Assembly: GCA_035934555.1 (NCBI GenBank)
Contig: DASYXT010000034.1
Coordinates: 22,471-86,470 of the forward strand
Direction of reading: 5' to 3'
DNA from: DASYXT01 sp035934555
GTDB taxonomy: Bacteria; Verrucomicrobiota; Verrucomicrobiia; Limisphaerales; UBA8199
DNA: 64,000 bases
Shown here: piece after piece, positions 1-8,955 of the stretch
How the letters are laid out: every line of letters starts with the position of its first letter
How positions within the stretch are numbered: the first letter of the stretch is position 1
Made by a program: the position numbers and the translations under genes
Notes under the pieces: model-generated
Database searches by the model: none
Seen by the model: the letters and a program-made list of their open reading frames with translations, nothing else
What the model was told of the DNA's origin: nothing

Positions 1-1
1 G

Positions 2-760
2 CTGCTCAACCGCCGCACCCTAATGCCAGCCGGCGCTCTCGGGCTCGCCGGCGCATTGCTGGCGGGACTTGGGGCGCCCGTCAAGGCGGCCAGCTTCGCA
101 CTCGTCAACAACTGGAGCGACACCCAGAACCCCAACGGCGTCTGGTCCTACAACCAGGGCAACTCGCCCATCACGGTCTCTCAGCCCCTGTTCTGGGGCC
201 AGGTCGCCTGGAGTTATTTATGGTTCGGCGATGGCGCCATTCTACGAGGCAGCGCCCCCACCGGCATTGACCCGTTCGGAACCCCCGTCCCGCCTGCACA
301 CGACTGGCTGCCGGGCGACGTGATGATGCATGCCCTCTCCATTCCTTACGGCGGCGACTCCACCTTCCTCAACGTCACCTGGACCAGTCCAGCGGATGGC
401 ATCATCGATATCGCCGGGCGCGCCTGGGACGGACTGATCATCCCAACGCGTGACGTCGCCTGGTCTCTGAGCGTGGGCGGACAAACCATCGCCAGCCGCT
501 CCTCGGTGTTTGGACTTTACCGCACCGATGCCGCCGCCCAGTTCAGCAACAATTTGCTCCCCGGCGCATCCCTGTCGGGCATCCCCGTTACCCAAGGCGA
601 AGTCGTGCGCTTCCAGGTCGCCACCGATACGTACTATGGCGAGTTCGTCGGTGTTCAGGAGGATATCACCCTCAACCCCGTCCCCGAGCCGGCCGTCCTG
701 AGCTTCGTACTCGCCGGCCTGCTCGTCCTCGCCGCGCGCCAAAAGCGCAGCCAGGTCTAA
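2..760 (+). CDS. PEP-CTERM sorting domain protein (5' end outside or at edge of window)
   Basis: Secreted protein of unknown function carrying a C-terminal PEP-CTERM sorting signal. The last ~25 residues contain VPEPAVLSFVLAGLLVLAAR followed by a basic tail, the usual Pro-Glu-Pro, membrane helix and Arg-rich layout recognised by the exosortase system. The N-terminus reads as a signal peptide with an Ala/Gly/Leu core ending near VKAA. The frame is open to the left edge, and two Arg codons precede the first in-window ATG at 23. The true start is therefore probably upstream, with the Arg pair serving as the n-region. The middle ~190 residues are Trp/Gly/Thr-rich and beta-like, but I recognise no catalytic motif. 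Exosortase is not in this window. The sorting signal is clear and the function is unknown. Confidence 0.8.
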   Translation: MLNRRTLMPAGALGLAGALLAGLGAPVKAASFALVNNWSDTQNPNGVWSYNQGNSPITVSQPLFWGQVAWSYLWFGDGAILRGSAPTGIDPFGTPVPPAHDWLPGDVMMHALSIPYGGDSTFLNVTWTSPADGIIDIAGRAWDGLIIPTRDVAWSLSVGGQTIASRSSVFGLYRTDAAAQFSNNLLPGASLSGIPVTQGEVVRFQVATDTYYGEFVGVQEDITLNPVPEPAVLSFVLAGLLVLAARQKRSQV

Positions 761-1019
761 GCCAACCTACGAGACACCGCCCCACCAATCCACCTATCCA
801 TTAATCCCCTAACCCCGCATCCACGCCTGAGGCGCCGCCCCAAACCGGCGTCCCGGCAAAAACCTCAGTTTTCCAGCCATTTCCCGCAGGGTACGATTAG
901 CACAATGCCTGAATCGAATCAGGTATACCATTCCCAGGCAAACTGACAGTCTCGGCGAAGCAGCCAGTCCGGCCGACAAGCTCTCGGGCTCCCAGACCAG
1001 GCGCTTCGTCCACGGCCCT

Positions 1020-2591
1020 TCACGGCCGGATGAGTTCGTAGCTGACGAAGGCGACCTCGCGACTATCTGGTGACCAGGAGCAAACGTTAATGGTTCCCTG
1101 TCCCCCGAAAAGCTCGGCCAAATCAATGATGGCCTGATTGGCGGGCAAGGCGCCGCGAACCGGATGGCCGGCGCCATCCAGCGCCAGCAGACGCAGTCGC
1201 ACGGCCTGGTTGGCCGGATGCCCTTTGACATCGCGCGCGTAAGACAGGAACACCAGCCAACGGCCATCAGGCGATGGATGCGCAAACCAATTGTTGAAAT
1301 CGTCCGCTGTGACCTGTTCCTGGTGCGTGCCGTCCGGATGCATGCGCCAGATTTGCATCGAGCCGCTGCGCTCGGAATTGAAGTAGATGAATTTGCCGTC
1401 GGGCGAGTAATCCGGGCCGTCATCGAGTCCGGGCGCGGAGGTCAGGCGCGTTTCCTGGCCGCCTTGAACAGGGATGGTGTAAACGTCGAACTCGCGGTCG
1501 CGTTCGGCGCAGTAGGCCAGCGTCGAGCCGTCAGGCGACCACCCGTGCCAGTACGAGGGCGCAAGTGGTGTGATCAGCCGCGGCGCGCCACCAGCGGAAG
1601 GAAGCACGTAGATACGCGATTTGCCATCCTGGGACTGATCGCTGATGGCCAATTGCGTGCCGTCGGGCGACAAGCCGTGATCGTTGTTGCAGCGGTGTGC
1701 GGCGCCGGTGTCGATCCGCTCGGGAGCGCCGCCGCCGGCCGGCAGGCGGAACATGTGCCCGCCGGAATTGAAGAGGAAAAAGCGGCCGTCGCGTGTCCAA
1801 TTGGGCGCTTCGATCAGGTCGGTGGTGTGATAGCGCAGGCGCCGGTCATGCGAGTTGATCGCGACGGTCTCCAGCGCGCAATGCAAAACAGCTTTGGCTT
1901 CGGCTCGAGCTGTCTCGGCCTGCAGCGCAAGATGGCTGAACCTGGCGCTTTCGATTGCCTTCGCATCGTGGGCACAAACAGCGAGACCGACATAAACCGG
2001 GTCGGTGAAACGCAATCTGGTAAAGGCGCCTTGCGGGACGAATTTCCCCGAGGCATCCGGCGCGGTGAGGAAAAACACATCACCCTGGCGCTGCAGGCCG
2101 AAAGTGAGCGTGCCCGGCGCACCTTGGGCGCCGCTGGCAGGCTCGGGTTGGCGCGCCTGAATTTCATGGGTCATGCCGCCAGGCGTCGCGCGAAACTGGA
2201 GAGACACCAAGCCGTTACCATGGATGGCGACATCGACGTAGGGAGCGTCCGGTTCGACAGTCTGGCGGACAATCAGACAGGCTTTGCGATGCGCGTTGCC
2301 ACCGGCGTTCACCCATTCCACCGCCGCCGAAAGTGAGAAATCGTTGGACATCCGCCGCCAGACCATGTGGCACGCGTCATTGGTGAACCACATGTTTTCG
2401 CCGCTGCCGGAGACAACGTAGGAATTGGCTGCGGCATCAAACACTGCCGAGCCGGGCTTTTGAACAGAACCGATATCGAGCTGCGCTTCAAAAACGCCGA
2501 AGTCGGCGGCGCGGACTTCTGCCACCCCTAAGCTGAGGAGGAGAACCCAAATAAAAATTAACCTGCCAAATTCAACGAGCCAAGTATTCAC
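1020..2591 (-). CDS. Secreted TolB-like beta-propeller protein with N-terminal lectin-like domain
   Basis: Predicted secreted 523-residue protein. A hydrophobic signal peptide covers residues ~8-28. Residues ~40-225 resemble a DUF1349/concanavalin-like sandwich (MWFTNDACHMVWRR, then VYVGLAVCAHD). From ~245 to the end there are repeated TolB/WD40-like blades marked by GLSPDG, GWSPDG, DYSPDG, PSPDG and SWSPDS, each followed by a hydrophobic strand. Such propellers usually act as periplasmic or extracellular binding scaffolds, and the oligosaccharide link often suggested for this architecture is only an inference here. It stands alone, with no Tol-Pal genes nearby, so it should not be called tolB. 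It has its own intergenic regions on both sides. Confidence 0.8.
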   Translation of the reverse strand: MNTWLVEFGRLIFIWVLLLSLGVAEVRAADFGVFEAQLDIGSVQKPGSAVFDAAANSYVVSGSGENMWFTNDACHMVWRRMSNDFSLSAAVEWVNAGGNAHRKACLIVRQTVEPDAPYVDVAIHGNGLVSLQFRATPGGMTHEIQARQPEPASGAQGAPGTLTFGLQRQGDVFFLTAPDASGKFVPQGAFTRLRFTDPVYVGLAVCAHDAKAIESARFSHLALQAETARAEAKAVLHCALETVAINSHDRRLRYHTTDLIEAPNWTRDGRFFLFNSGGHMFRLPAGGGAPERIDTGAAHRCNNDHGLSPDGTQLAISDQSQDGKSRIYVLPSAGGAPRLITPLAPSYWHGWSPDGSTLAYCAERDREFDVYTIPVQGGQETRLTSAPGLDDGPDYSPDGKFIYFNSERSGSMQIWRMHPDGTHQEQVTADDFNNWFAHPSPDGRWLVFLSYARDVKGHPANQAVRLRLLALDGAGHPVRGALPANQAIIDLAELFGGQGTINVCSWSPDSREVAFVSYELIRP

Positions 2592-2958
2592 GCGCAGGGG
2601 ATTAGCATGGATTGTGGCGAAGGGAAAGGCGAACTCCAGCGTTCGATGTCAGTCGGTGCCAGTCGGATTAAGATTCAACAAGACGGCGCAGACGCAAAGG
2701 TCCAACCGACTTGAAAGGAATAAAACGCTGCGCGTCTTTGCGTGGAAGGTCGTTTGCGGCTACCGAAGGCGAGGAGTTGGCGCTTTATCGTGGTGCACGA
2801 CCGGGATTTGACACTGTGCAAAAGCTGCACACGGCTGCCAATGTGCAAGGGGTTCGCCAAAAGAAACCTTCGTCGCAATCGTCCTAAATTACTAAAGTCA
2901 CGTCAGTTACATCTAATGAAACCCTGTCAGGCACAGGAATTGCATCAGGCCGGCCTCC
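2592..2958. other. Intergenic region with small inverted repeats
   Basis: 367 bases without a supportable gene. They lie between the divergently read propeller gene and the EIIA-like gene, so promoters for both should be here. Two short inverted repeats are visible: ACGCAAAG (2692-2699) against CTTTGCGT (2735-2742), and TGTGCA-AAAGC-TGCACA at 2815-2831. A TTGACA hexamer at 2808-2813 abuts the second repeat, but I see no convincing -10 at the right spacing. Short frames here lack start signals and family resemblance. Confidence 0.4.
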
Positions 2959-3603
2959 ATGCGCAATGGCAGCAAAATTGACCTGAACCTTTCAGGGCCG
3001 GCCGTAATGCTCACCCGAGTCAGTGAGCAATCGATGTCGGTTCAGGGTCATTCAGCAGATCAACTCGCGATGCCCTCCGCAACAGCGTCAACCGCGCGGA
3101 TGGAAGCAGCGGCGCGGCGGCCGGCGCTGAGCGATTTTTCGAACGTTGGGTTGATGCTGCCGGATTTACGCAGTCGTGACGCAGCGGCGGTGGTAGGAGA
3201 ATTGTGCACGGCGTTAAACCGGGCCGGCAAAATTCCGGATGTCTTGCCGTTCTACCAAGCGGTGCTGGGCCGGGAAGGGCTCTGCAGCACAGCCAATGCC
3301 CCGGGAGTAGCCCTGCCGCATGTGCGGACAAGTCATTTGCCGAGTTTATGTTTTGCGCTGGGGCGAACGCGGGAGCCGATGCCCTGGTTTGCCGGGAATT
3401 GGCCGGTGCATTTGGTGTTCCTGTTTGCCGTCCCGGAGCAGGACGCGGCCACCTACCTGACGCTGATGTCTGGAGTGGCCAGGCTCACTCAAGACAAACT
3501 GCGCTGGCCGCAATTGCTGGACGCTCCCGACGCCAAAGGAATGTTTGAGGTGCTCACCGAAATCCACCTTCGCCGCCCCAGGCCCGCCGCCGCTCGAAGC
3601 TGA
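2959..3603 (+). CDS. PTS EIIA type-2 (PtsN/FruA-like) domain protein
   Basis: A 214-residue protein whose residues ~70-210 match the fructose/nitrogen-type EIIA fold of the phosphotransferase system. The phosphorylatable histidine is H121 in GVALPHVRTSHLP, the position of the classical PHA/PHVR motif. Family members accept phosphate from HPr-type carriers and pass it to EIIB or act as regulators. No EIIB, EIIC, HPr or EI gene is nearby, so a regulatory role is more likely than sugar uptake. It lies 27 bp upstream of a SulP transporter on the same strand, suggesting it modulates that transporter; this is inference. The N-terminal ~60 residues are Ala/Ser-rich and may not all be translated, since ATGs at 3007 and 3034 are alternatives. 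Confidence 0.78.
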   Translation: MRNGSKIDLNLSGPAVMLTRVSEQSMSVQGHSADQLAMPSATASTARMEAAARRPALSDFSNVGLMLPDLRSRDAAAVVGELCTALNRAGKIPDVLPFYQAVLGREGLCSTANAPGVALPHVRTSHLPSLCFALGRTREPMPWFAGNWPVHLVFLFAVPEQDAATYLTLMSGVARLTQDKLRWPQLLDAPDAKGMFEVLTEIHLRRPRPAAARS

Positions 3604-3630
3604 AAAGCGCCGGCTAACTTTTTTTCATAT

Positions 3631-5472
3631 ATGAACATAAACCTGCCCTTTCGTCCGCGATTGCTTGAGACGCTGCGCAACTACTCTTACGCGGACCTGA
3701 CGCCAGACCTTGTGGCTGGGGTGACTGTGGGGATTGTGGCGTTGCCGCTGGCGATGGCGTTTGCCATCGCCTCGGGCGCCAAGCCTGAGGCGGGGATTTT
3801 CACGGCGGTGATCGCCGGGTTTATCATCTCGGGATTGGGCGGCACGCGGGTGTCGATCGGCGGACCCACCGGCGCGTTCATCGTTATCCTGGCGGGCATC
3901 GGCGCCAAATACGGCTTCGACAACCTGCTGGTGTGCACGATCCTCGCAGGCGGGCTGTTGTTGACGATGGGACTGACCCGGATGGGGACGATGATCAAGT
4001 ATATCCCGTACCCGGTCACGATGGGCTTTACCAGCGGCATCGCGGTTTTGATTTTCAGCACCCAAATCAAGGACTTCATGGGTTTGCGGGTGGAGCACGT
4101 GCCTTCGGAATTCTTCGATAAGCTGCGGGTGCTGGCGGAGCATGCAGGAACAACGCATTGGCCGACGCTCGGGCTGGCGGCCGGGTCGTTGGCGATCATT
4201 CTGTTCTGGCCAAAACAGTGGCAGCGGCGTGTGCCGGGCTCCATCGCGGCGCTGGTGTTGGGCACAGCGCTGGTGGCCTGGTTCAACCTGCCGGTCGAAA
4301 CGATTGGCTCGAGGTTCGGAGGCATTCCGCAAGGATTACCGCATCCGCATATTCCAGTGGTTTCGTGGGAGCAGGTGCAACACTTGTTTCAACCGGCGCT
4401 GACGATTGCGCTGTTGGCGGCGATCGAATCGCTGCTCTGCGCGGTGGTTGCCGATGGCATGATCGACGACCGCCATGACGCCAACCAGGAACTCATCGCC
4501 CAAGGCCTGGCCAATATCGTCGCGCCGCTCTTTGGCGGCATCGCCGCGACCGGTGCGATTGCCCGCACGGCGACCAACGTCAAGAGCGGCGGGCGCACCC
4601 CCATTGCTGGGATGGTGCACGCGCTAACCTTGCTGGCGATCCTTCTGGCGGCCGCGCCACTCGCCCGTTTTGTGCCGCTGGCTACTCTGAGCGCCGTGCT
4701 GATCAACGTCGCCCTCCACATGGGCGAATGGCACAACTTCCGGCGCCTGGCCAAATGGCCGCGCTCCGATTCGGCGGTATTTCTTTCGGCGTTCCTGTTG
4801 ACCGTCGCGGTGGACCTGACGGTGGCGGTGGAAATCGGGATGGTGCTGGCGGCGGTGTTATTTATCAAACGCTCGTCGGAAACGACGCAAATTCTCGCCG
4901 TGGATGAAGCGAGCGAAACGGAGGGTTCGCATCATTCGCTGGTGGGCAAAGAGGTGCCCAAGGGGGTCATGATTTACCGGATGATGGGCGCGTTCTTCTT
5001 CGGGGCGGTGGACAAGCTCGAGAGCGCCCTCAAGCGCAACAAAGAGGAACCCGACGTGCTGATCCTGCGCATGCGCAAAGTCGTCGCTATGGACGCCACC
5101 GGCCTCAATGCGCTGGAAGACCTGTTCGAAAAGCTACAGCGCAAAGGCAAGCATCTTATCCTGAGCGCGCCGCATACCCACCCAATGATGGTGATGGAAA
5201 AAGCCGGGTTTATTGACCGGTTGGGACGTGAGAATGTTTGTCCGCACATTGACGCCTCCCTGGCGCGGGCACGCGAGTTGTTGGGGTTGCCGCCCGCGGC
5301 GTCGCGAGACCCCAACCACGAAGAACGACAAAAGCTGGAAGCCGCGCGGCTGGAGCTATCCCAGGCGCTGAGTCGCGTCCACGACGTGCTGAATGTGCCG
5401 ATGGCACAAGCAAAGGAGCCAGCGCTCCTGGGCAAGAGCGAAACGGGCAAAATCGGCGTCAGGGTCGAGTGA
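3631..5472 (+). CDS. SulP-family inorganic anion transporter with STAS domain
   Basis: A 613-residue inner-membrane transporter of the SLC26/SulP family, which moves sulfate, bicarbonate or other small anions, usually with Na+ or H+. Residues ~20-425 form the multi-helix core, with the signature near the N-terminus (LVAGVTVGIVALPLAMAFAI, then GPTGAFIV). Residues ~440-550 form a cytoplasmic STAS domain including AMDATGLNAL. The C-terminal ~60 residues are charged and helical. The substrate cannot be read from sequence. The preceding EIIA-like gene and the following ClC gene, both same-strand and closely spaced, suggest an anion-homeostasis operon. The ATG at 3631 follows a T-rich leader without a strong Shine-Dalgarno. 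Confidence 0.93.
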   Translation: MNINLPFRPRLLETLRNYSYADLTPDLVAGVTVGIVALPLAMAFAIASGAKPEAGIFTAVIAGFIISGLGGTRVSIGGPTGAFIVILAGIGAKYGFDNLLVCTILAGGLLLTMGLTRMGTMIKYIPYPVTMGFTSGIAVLIFSTQIKDFMGLRVEHVPSEFFDKLRVLAEHAGTTHWPTLGLAAGSLAIILFWPKQWQRRVPGSIAALVLGTALVAWFNLPVETIGSRFGGIPQGLPHPHIPVVSWEQVQHLFQPALTIALLAAIESLLCAVVADGMIDDRHDANQELIAQGLANIVAPLFGGIAATGAIARTATNVKSGGRTPIAGMVHALTLLAILLAAAPLARFVPLATLSAVLINVALHMGEWHNFRRLAKWPRSDSAVFLSAFLLTVAVDLTVAVEIGMVLAAVLFIKRSSETTQILAVDEASETEGSHHSLVGKEVPKGVMIYRMMGAFFFGAVDKLESALKRNKEEPDVLILRMRKVVAMDATGLNALEDLFEKLQRKGKHLILSAPHTHPMMVMEKAGFIDRLGRENVCPHIDASLARARELLGLPPAASRDPNHEERQKLEAARLELSQALSRVHDVLNVPMAQAKEPALLGKSETGKIGVRVE

Positions 5473-5592
5473 GCGCGATGTGTGGCGGAGCGCGCGCGAG
5501 GGGGTCCCGGCCCGCGTTCCAGCGGTTATAGCCGCGGGGGGATTCGGATTGTCAGCGATGCCTCCCTGCGGCAGGGTAATGGTCTGCCTGAC

Positions 5593-7419
5593 ATGCTGAA
5601 GAAGCTTTGGTTTAGACGCGCAGCCGACATCTGGGAAGGGGCGACCTTTCTTCGGAAGTGGGGCATCATCGGCGTGCTGATCGGGATTGGCGCCGGCTTG
5701 GGCTCCCTGGCGCTGATTTGGTGCATTCACCTCGTCAGCCATGGTCTGCTGGGTTGGATTGTTGGCTACACCCTCCCGATGCCGGGCGGCGAAGGCGGCA
5801 CCGGACCGTACTTTTTTCACATGCGCCGGCCGTGGTTACTGCCGCTCGTGACGGGTGCCGCCGGCCTGGTCGGTGGCACCCTGACGTGGAAATTCGCGCC
5901 GGAGACCGCGGGCATCGGCACCAATGCCGCCATCCGCGCCTTTCACCAGAACCAACGCCTTAAGTTCCACACCGCGATCTTTAAGCTGGTTACGTCCGCC
6001 CTTACCATCGGCGGCGGCCTGACTTCCGGGCGGGAAGGACCCATCGCGCAAATTGGCGCGGCGACGGGGGCGACGATAGCGGACCTGCTGAAGCTGACGG
6101 CACGAGAGCGCAACATGGCGTTGGCGGCGGGGTTGGGCGCAGGTATTGCGGCGATTTTCAAGGCGCCTTTGGCTGGCGCAATCATCGCGGCAGAGATTTT
6201 CTATCGCGAGGACTTCGAGGTGGAAGCGCTGGTGCCGGGCCTCATCGCCTCGGTCATTGGTTATACCATCGTCGGCTCGGTGACCGGTTTTCAACCCGTG
6301 TTCAGCCTGGCCGAGGAATCCGTTCAGTTCCAGCACCCGCTGTCGCTGCTGCTGTTCGCGCTGCTGGGAGTCGGATGCGGGTTGCTGGCAAGATTCCTGT
6401 TTGTGGTTTATTTCCGTGTCGAACAGTTCTTCCGCCAGTATCCCTTGTGGCTGGCGGCGGCCCTCGGCGGGGTGGCGACCGGCGTCGTCGGGTTGTGCGT
6501 GCCTTCCGTCATCGGCACCGGGTACGGCTGGGCGCAGTTTGCCCTGAATCAGAATTTTGAGTTGCTGCCGCCAATGCTGCTACTGTTGGCGCCCTTTGCG
6601 GAGATTCTTTGCGCGTCCTTGACGCTGGGCAGCGGCAACTCGGGTGGCATTTTCGGTCCCTGCGTGGTTACGGGCGGCATGTTCGGTGGCGCATTTGGCT
6701 ACGGCGCCGCCCACCTGATGCCGACGGTCGAACCGCATCCGGGCAACTTTGTGATCGTGGGGATGATGGCGTTTTTCGCCGCGGCCGCCAAAGCGCCGAT
6801 CTCAACTATCATCATGATCTCGGAGATGACCGGCGGCTACGGCTTGCTCGCCCCGGCGATGGTCGCCGTGGTGACCGCGTTTATTCTCTCTGGCAAGGGG
6901 ACGATTTTCCCCGCGCAGGTCGATTCGCGGCTGGATTCTCCGTTTCACGCCGACGAGTTCGCCCCCATTGTGCTGCATCGGTTCAAGGTGGCCGACGTGA
7001 TGATCCATTTGCCGGTCTGCGTGAACGCCAACGCCTCAATCGCCGAGGCGATGACGCTGATGGGCGATTACGGGCTGGCCAGTGTCGCGGTCGTTGACGA
7101 CCACCGGCTTTCCGGGCGCGTCAGCTTGCTAGGTGCTCACCGCATCGCCGAGGAACAGCGCAAGATTATGGCCGTGCGCAGCGTCATGACCCCCGACGGC
7201 GATGTGGCCTATCCGAATGAGGACCTCTTCACCATCCTGAAGCGATTTGCCGTCCGCGACGTCGGCAGCCTGCCGGTCGTCACGCGCGAAAACCCTCAGC
7301 GCCCGATTGGGCTGATCACCCGGTCCGGGCTGTGGACCGCCCTCGAGACTGCGCGGGAACACCATGGCCAGGCCCACGGCGGCCGCCATGCCGAGAAGAG
7401 CGCGCCGGTGGGTGTATAG
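5593..7419 (+). CDS. ClC-type chloride channel/antiporter with C-terminal CBS pair
   Basis: A 608-residue polytopic ClC protein. The second filter motif is GREGP with the gating glutamate at residue 148, which suggests H+-coupled exchange rather than a passive channel. The third motif is GGIFGP (~residue 348). The first motif is GIGTN in place of the classical GSGIP, a variant of the GHGTD type seen in CBS-bearing prokaryotic ClCs. Residues ~470-590 carry two CBS domains (ADVMIHLPVCVNA and VRSVMTPDGDV starts), which typically bind adenine nucleotides and gate transport. The frame is open upstream to a GTG at 5482, but those residues are basic and Gly-rich with no family look, so I start at the ATG at 5593 (MLKKLWFRR). 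It follows SulP and ends 8 bp from the convergent xylA. Confidence 0.9.
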   Translation: MLKKLWFRRAADIWEGATFLRKWGIIGVLIGIGAGLGSLALIWCIHLVSHGLLGWIVGYTLPMPGGEGGTGPYFFHMRRPWLLPLVTGAAGLVGGTLTWKFAPETAGIGTNAAIRAFHQNQRLKFHTAIFKLVTSALTIGGGLTSGREGPIAQIGAATGATIADLLKLTARERNMALAAGLGAGIAAIFKAPLAGAIIAAEIFYREDFEVEALVPGLIASVIGYTIVGSVTGFQPVFSLAEESVQFQHPLSLLLFALLGVGCGLLARFLFVVYFRVEQFFRQYPLWLAAALGGVATGVVGLCVPSVIGTGYGWAQFALNQNFELLPPMLLLLAPFAEILCASLTLGSGNSGGIFGPCVVTGGMFGGAFGYGAAHLMPTVEPHPGNFVIVGMMAFFAAAAKAPISTIIMISEMTGGYGLLAPAMVAVVTAFILSGKGTIFPAQVDSRLDSPFHADEFAPIVLHRFKVADVMIHLPVCVNANASIAEAMTLMGDYGLASVAVVDDHRLSGRVSLLGAHRIAEEQRKIMAVRSVMTPDGDVAYPNEDLFTILKRFAVRDVGSLPVVTRENPQRPIGLITRSGLWTALETAREHHGQAHGGRHAEKSAPVGV

Positions 7420-7427
7420 ACTTCAGT

Positions 7428-8738
7428 TCAGATAAACTCGTTAAGCAAATTCTCGAGCATCTCCTGACGCCCGCTGGTATTGGCGGCGGCTTCTCCATTT
7501 TCCAGCGCATAGGCTTCGAGTTCCTTCAGGCTCACTTTGCCTTTCTCGATCTGCCGGCCGATACCCGAGTCCCAGGAAGAGTAGCGCGCACGGACGAACT
7601 CCGCCAACCGGCCGTCCTTGCGGATAGCGGCAGCGATCTTCAACCCCCGGGCAAACGCGTCCATGCCGCCAATATGCGCATGGAACAAATCCACCGGCTC
7701 AAAGCTTTCGCGGCGCACTTTAGCGTCGAAGTTCAAGCCGCCTCGCTTTAGGCCGCCCATGCCAAGCACCGCAAGCATCACCTGGGTGGTGAGATAAATG
7801 TTCGTCGGGAATTGGTCGGTATCCCAGCCGAGCAATTCGTCACCGACATTGGCGTCGATCGACCCGAGCTTTCCGGCGTTGATGCAGACCAGCAATTCGT
7901 GCCACATCGAATGGCCGGCGAGCGTCGCGTGGTTGGTTTCGATGTTGAGCTGGAAATGGTCGAACAAATCAAATTCACGGAGAAAGTTGAGACAGGCGGC
8001 CGCGTCGGAATCATACTGATGCTTGGTGGGCTCCTTGGGCTTGGGTTCGATGAAGAACTGGCCTTTGAACCCGATGGCCCGCTTGTGCGCAACGGCTAAA
8101 TGCAGAAGACGCGCCAGGTGCTCCTGCTCGCGTTTCATGTCGGTATTCAACAACGTCGAGTAACCCTCGCGCCCGCCCCAAAACACGTACCCGGAACCCC
8201 CGAGCGTATGGGTCACTTCGAGGGCCTTCTTGACCTGGGCCGCCGCGAACGCGAACACCGACGCGTTGCAACTGGTCGCCGCGCCATGAACGTAACGCGG
8301 ATGCGAGAACAGGTTGGCGGTGCCCCAGAGCAGCTTGATCCCCGTGCGCCGCTGCTCTTGCTTTAACACCTGGACGACCGCATCGAGGTTGGCACTGGTC
8401 CCCGCCCAATCCTTTCCTTCCGGCGCCACATCGCGGTCGTGAAAACAATAGAACGGCGCACCGAGCTTTTCCATGAACTCGAACGCGGCCCGCACCCGGT
8501 TCTGGGCATTCGCGACGGAATGGGAGCCGTCATCCCAGGGGCGCTGCAGGGTGCCCACGCCGAAGGGGTCCGAACCGGTGCCGCGGAACGTGTGCCAGTA
8601 ACAAACCGCGAAGCGCAGGTGCTCACGCATGGTTTTGCCCTCGACAACGTCGTCGGCGTTGTAATGCTTGAAGGCGAGTGGATTTTTGGATTTGGGTCCT
8701 TCGTAGCGAATCGGCCTGACGCCTTTGAATGCTTCCAT
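7428..8738 (-). CDS. xylA: Xylose isomerase
   Basis: Xylose isomerase (EC 5.3.1.5), which interconverts D-xylose and D-xylulose (and D-glucose/D-fructose) in the cytoplasm using two divalent metals. The 436-residue length fits the class II (E. coli-like) enzyme. Recognisable blocks are YCFHDRDVAPEG with the catalytic His/Asp, LLWGTANLFSHPRY, YVFWGGREGY, the metal-site stretch FIEPKPKEPTKHQYD, and LNIETNHATLAGH. The C-terminal SSWDSGIG followed by a helical tail is also typical. No xylulokinase or xylose transporter lies beside it, so it is a stand-alone gene. It converges with the ClC gene. The ATG at 8738 matches the usual N-terminal start of the family (FKGVRPIRYEGP). Confidence 0.97.
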   Translation of the reverse strand: MEAFKGVRPIRYEGPKSKNPLAFKHYNADDVVEGKTMREHLRFAVCYWHTFRGTGSDPFGVGTLQRPWDDGSHSVANAQNRVRAAFEFMEKLGAPFYCFHDRDVAPEGKDWAGTSANLDAVVQVLKQEQRRTGIKLLWGTANLFSHPRYVHGAATSCNASVFAFAAAQVKKALEVTHTLGGSGYVFWGGREGYSTLLNTDMKREQEHLARLLHLAVAHKRAIGFKGQFFIEPKPKEPTKHQYDSDAAACLNFLREFDLFDHFQLNIETNHATLAGHSMWHELLVCINAGKLGSIDANVGDELLGWDTDQFPTNIYLTTQVMLAVLGMGGLKRGGLNFDAKVRRESFEPVDLFHAHIGGMDAFARGLKIAAAIRKDGRLAEFVRARYSSWDSGIGRQIEKGKVSLKELEAYALENGEAAANTSGRQEMLENLLNEFI

Positions 8739-8955
8739 GGTGTGGTGGTGTGGCTGTTAACGCTTGCTGAATTTTAAACTGGTGAATCAAGACGCTGCGG
8801 CTGCTCGCAAGCAACGGCGCCATTGGGATGAACTGTGGAGAAACGGTGTGCCGTGTCAATCTTCGAGTCAGGCCGGGTTCGGGCAACCTTGTTCTGGGCA
8901 ATTCGCGAGCCGAACTTTATCCTGGCACTCGAATATCGGGCCACGCGCCTCCACC

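Noticed and set aside
809..1423. Minus-strand frame overlapping the 3' end of the propeller gene
   Set aside because: The overlap is out of frame and the propeller protein ends normally with a complete last blade, so no frameshift is needed.
1164..2336. Long open frame (390 codons) on the plus strand over the propeller gene
   Set aside because: Antisense shadow in a GC-rich gene; no family resemblance, while the minus strand shows repeated propeller blades.
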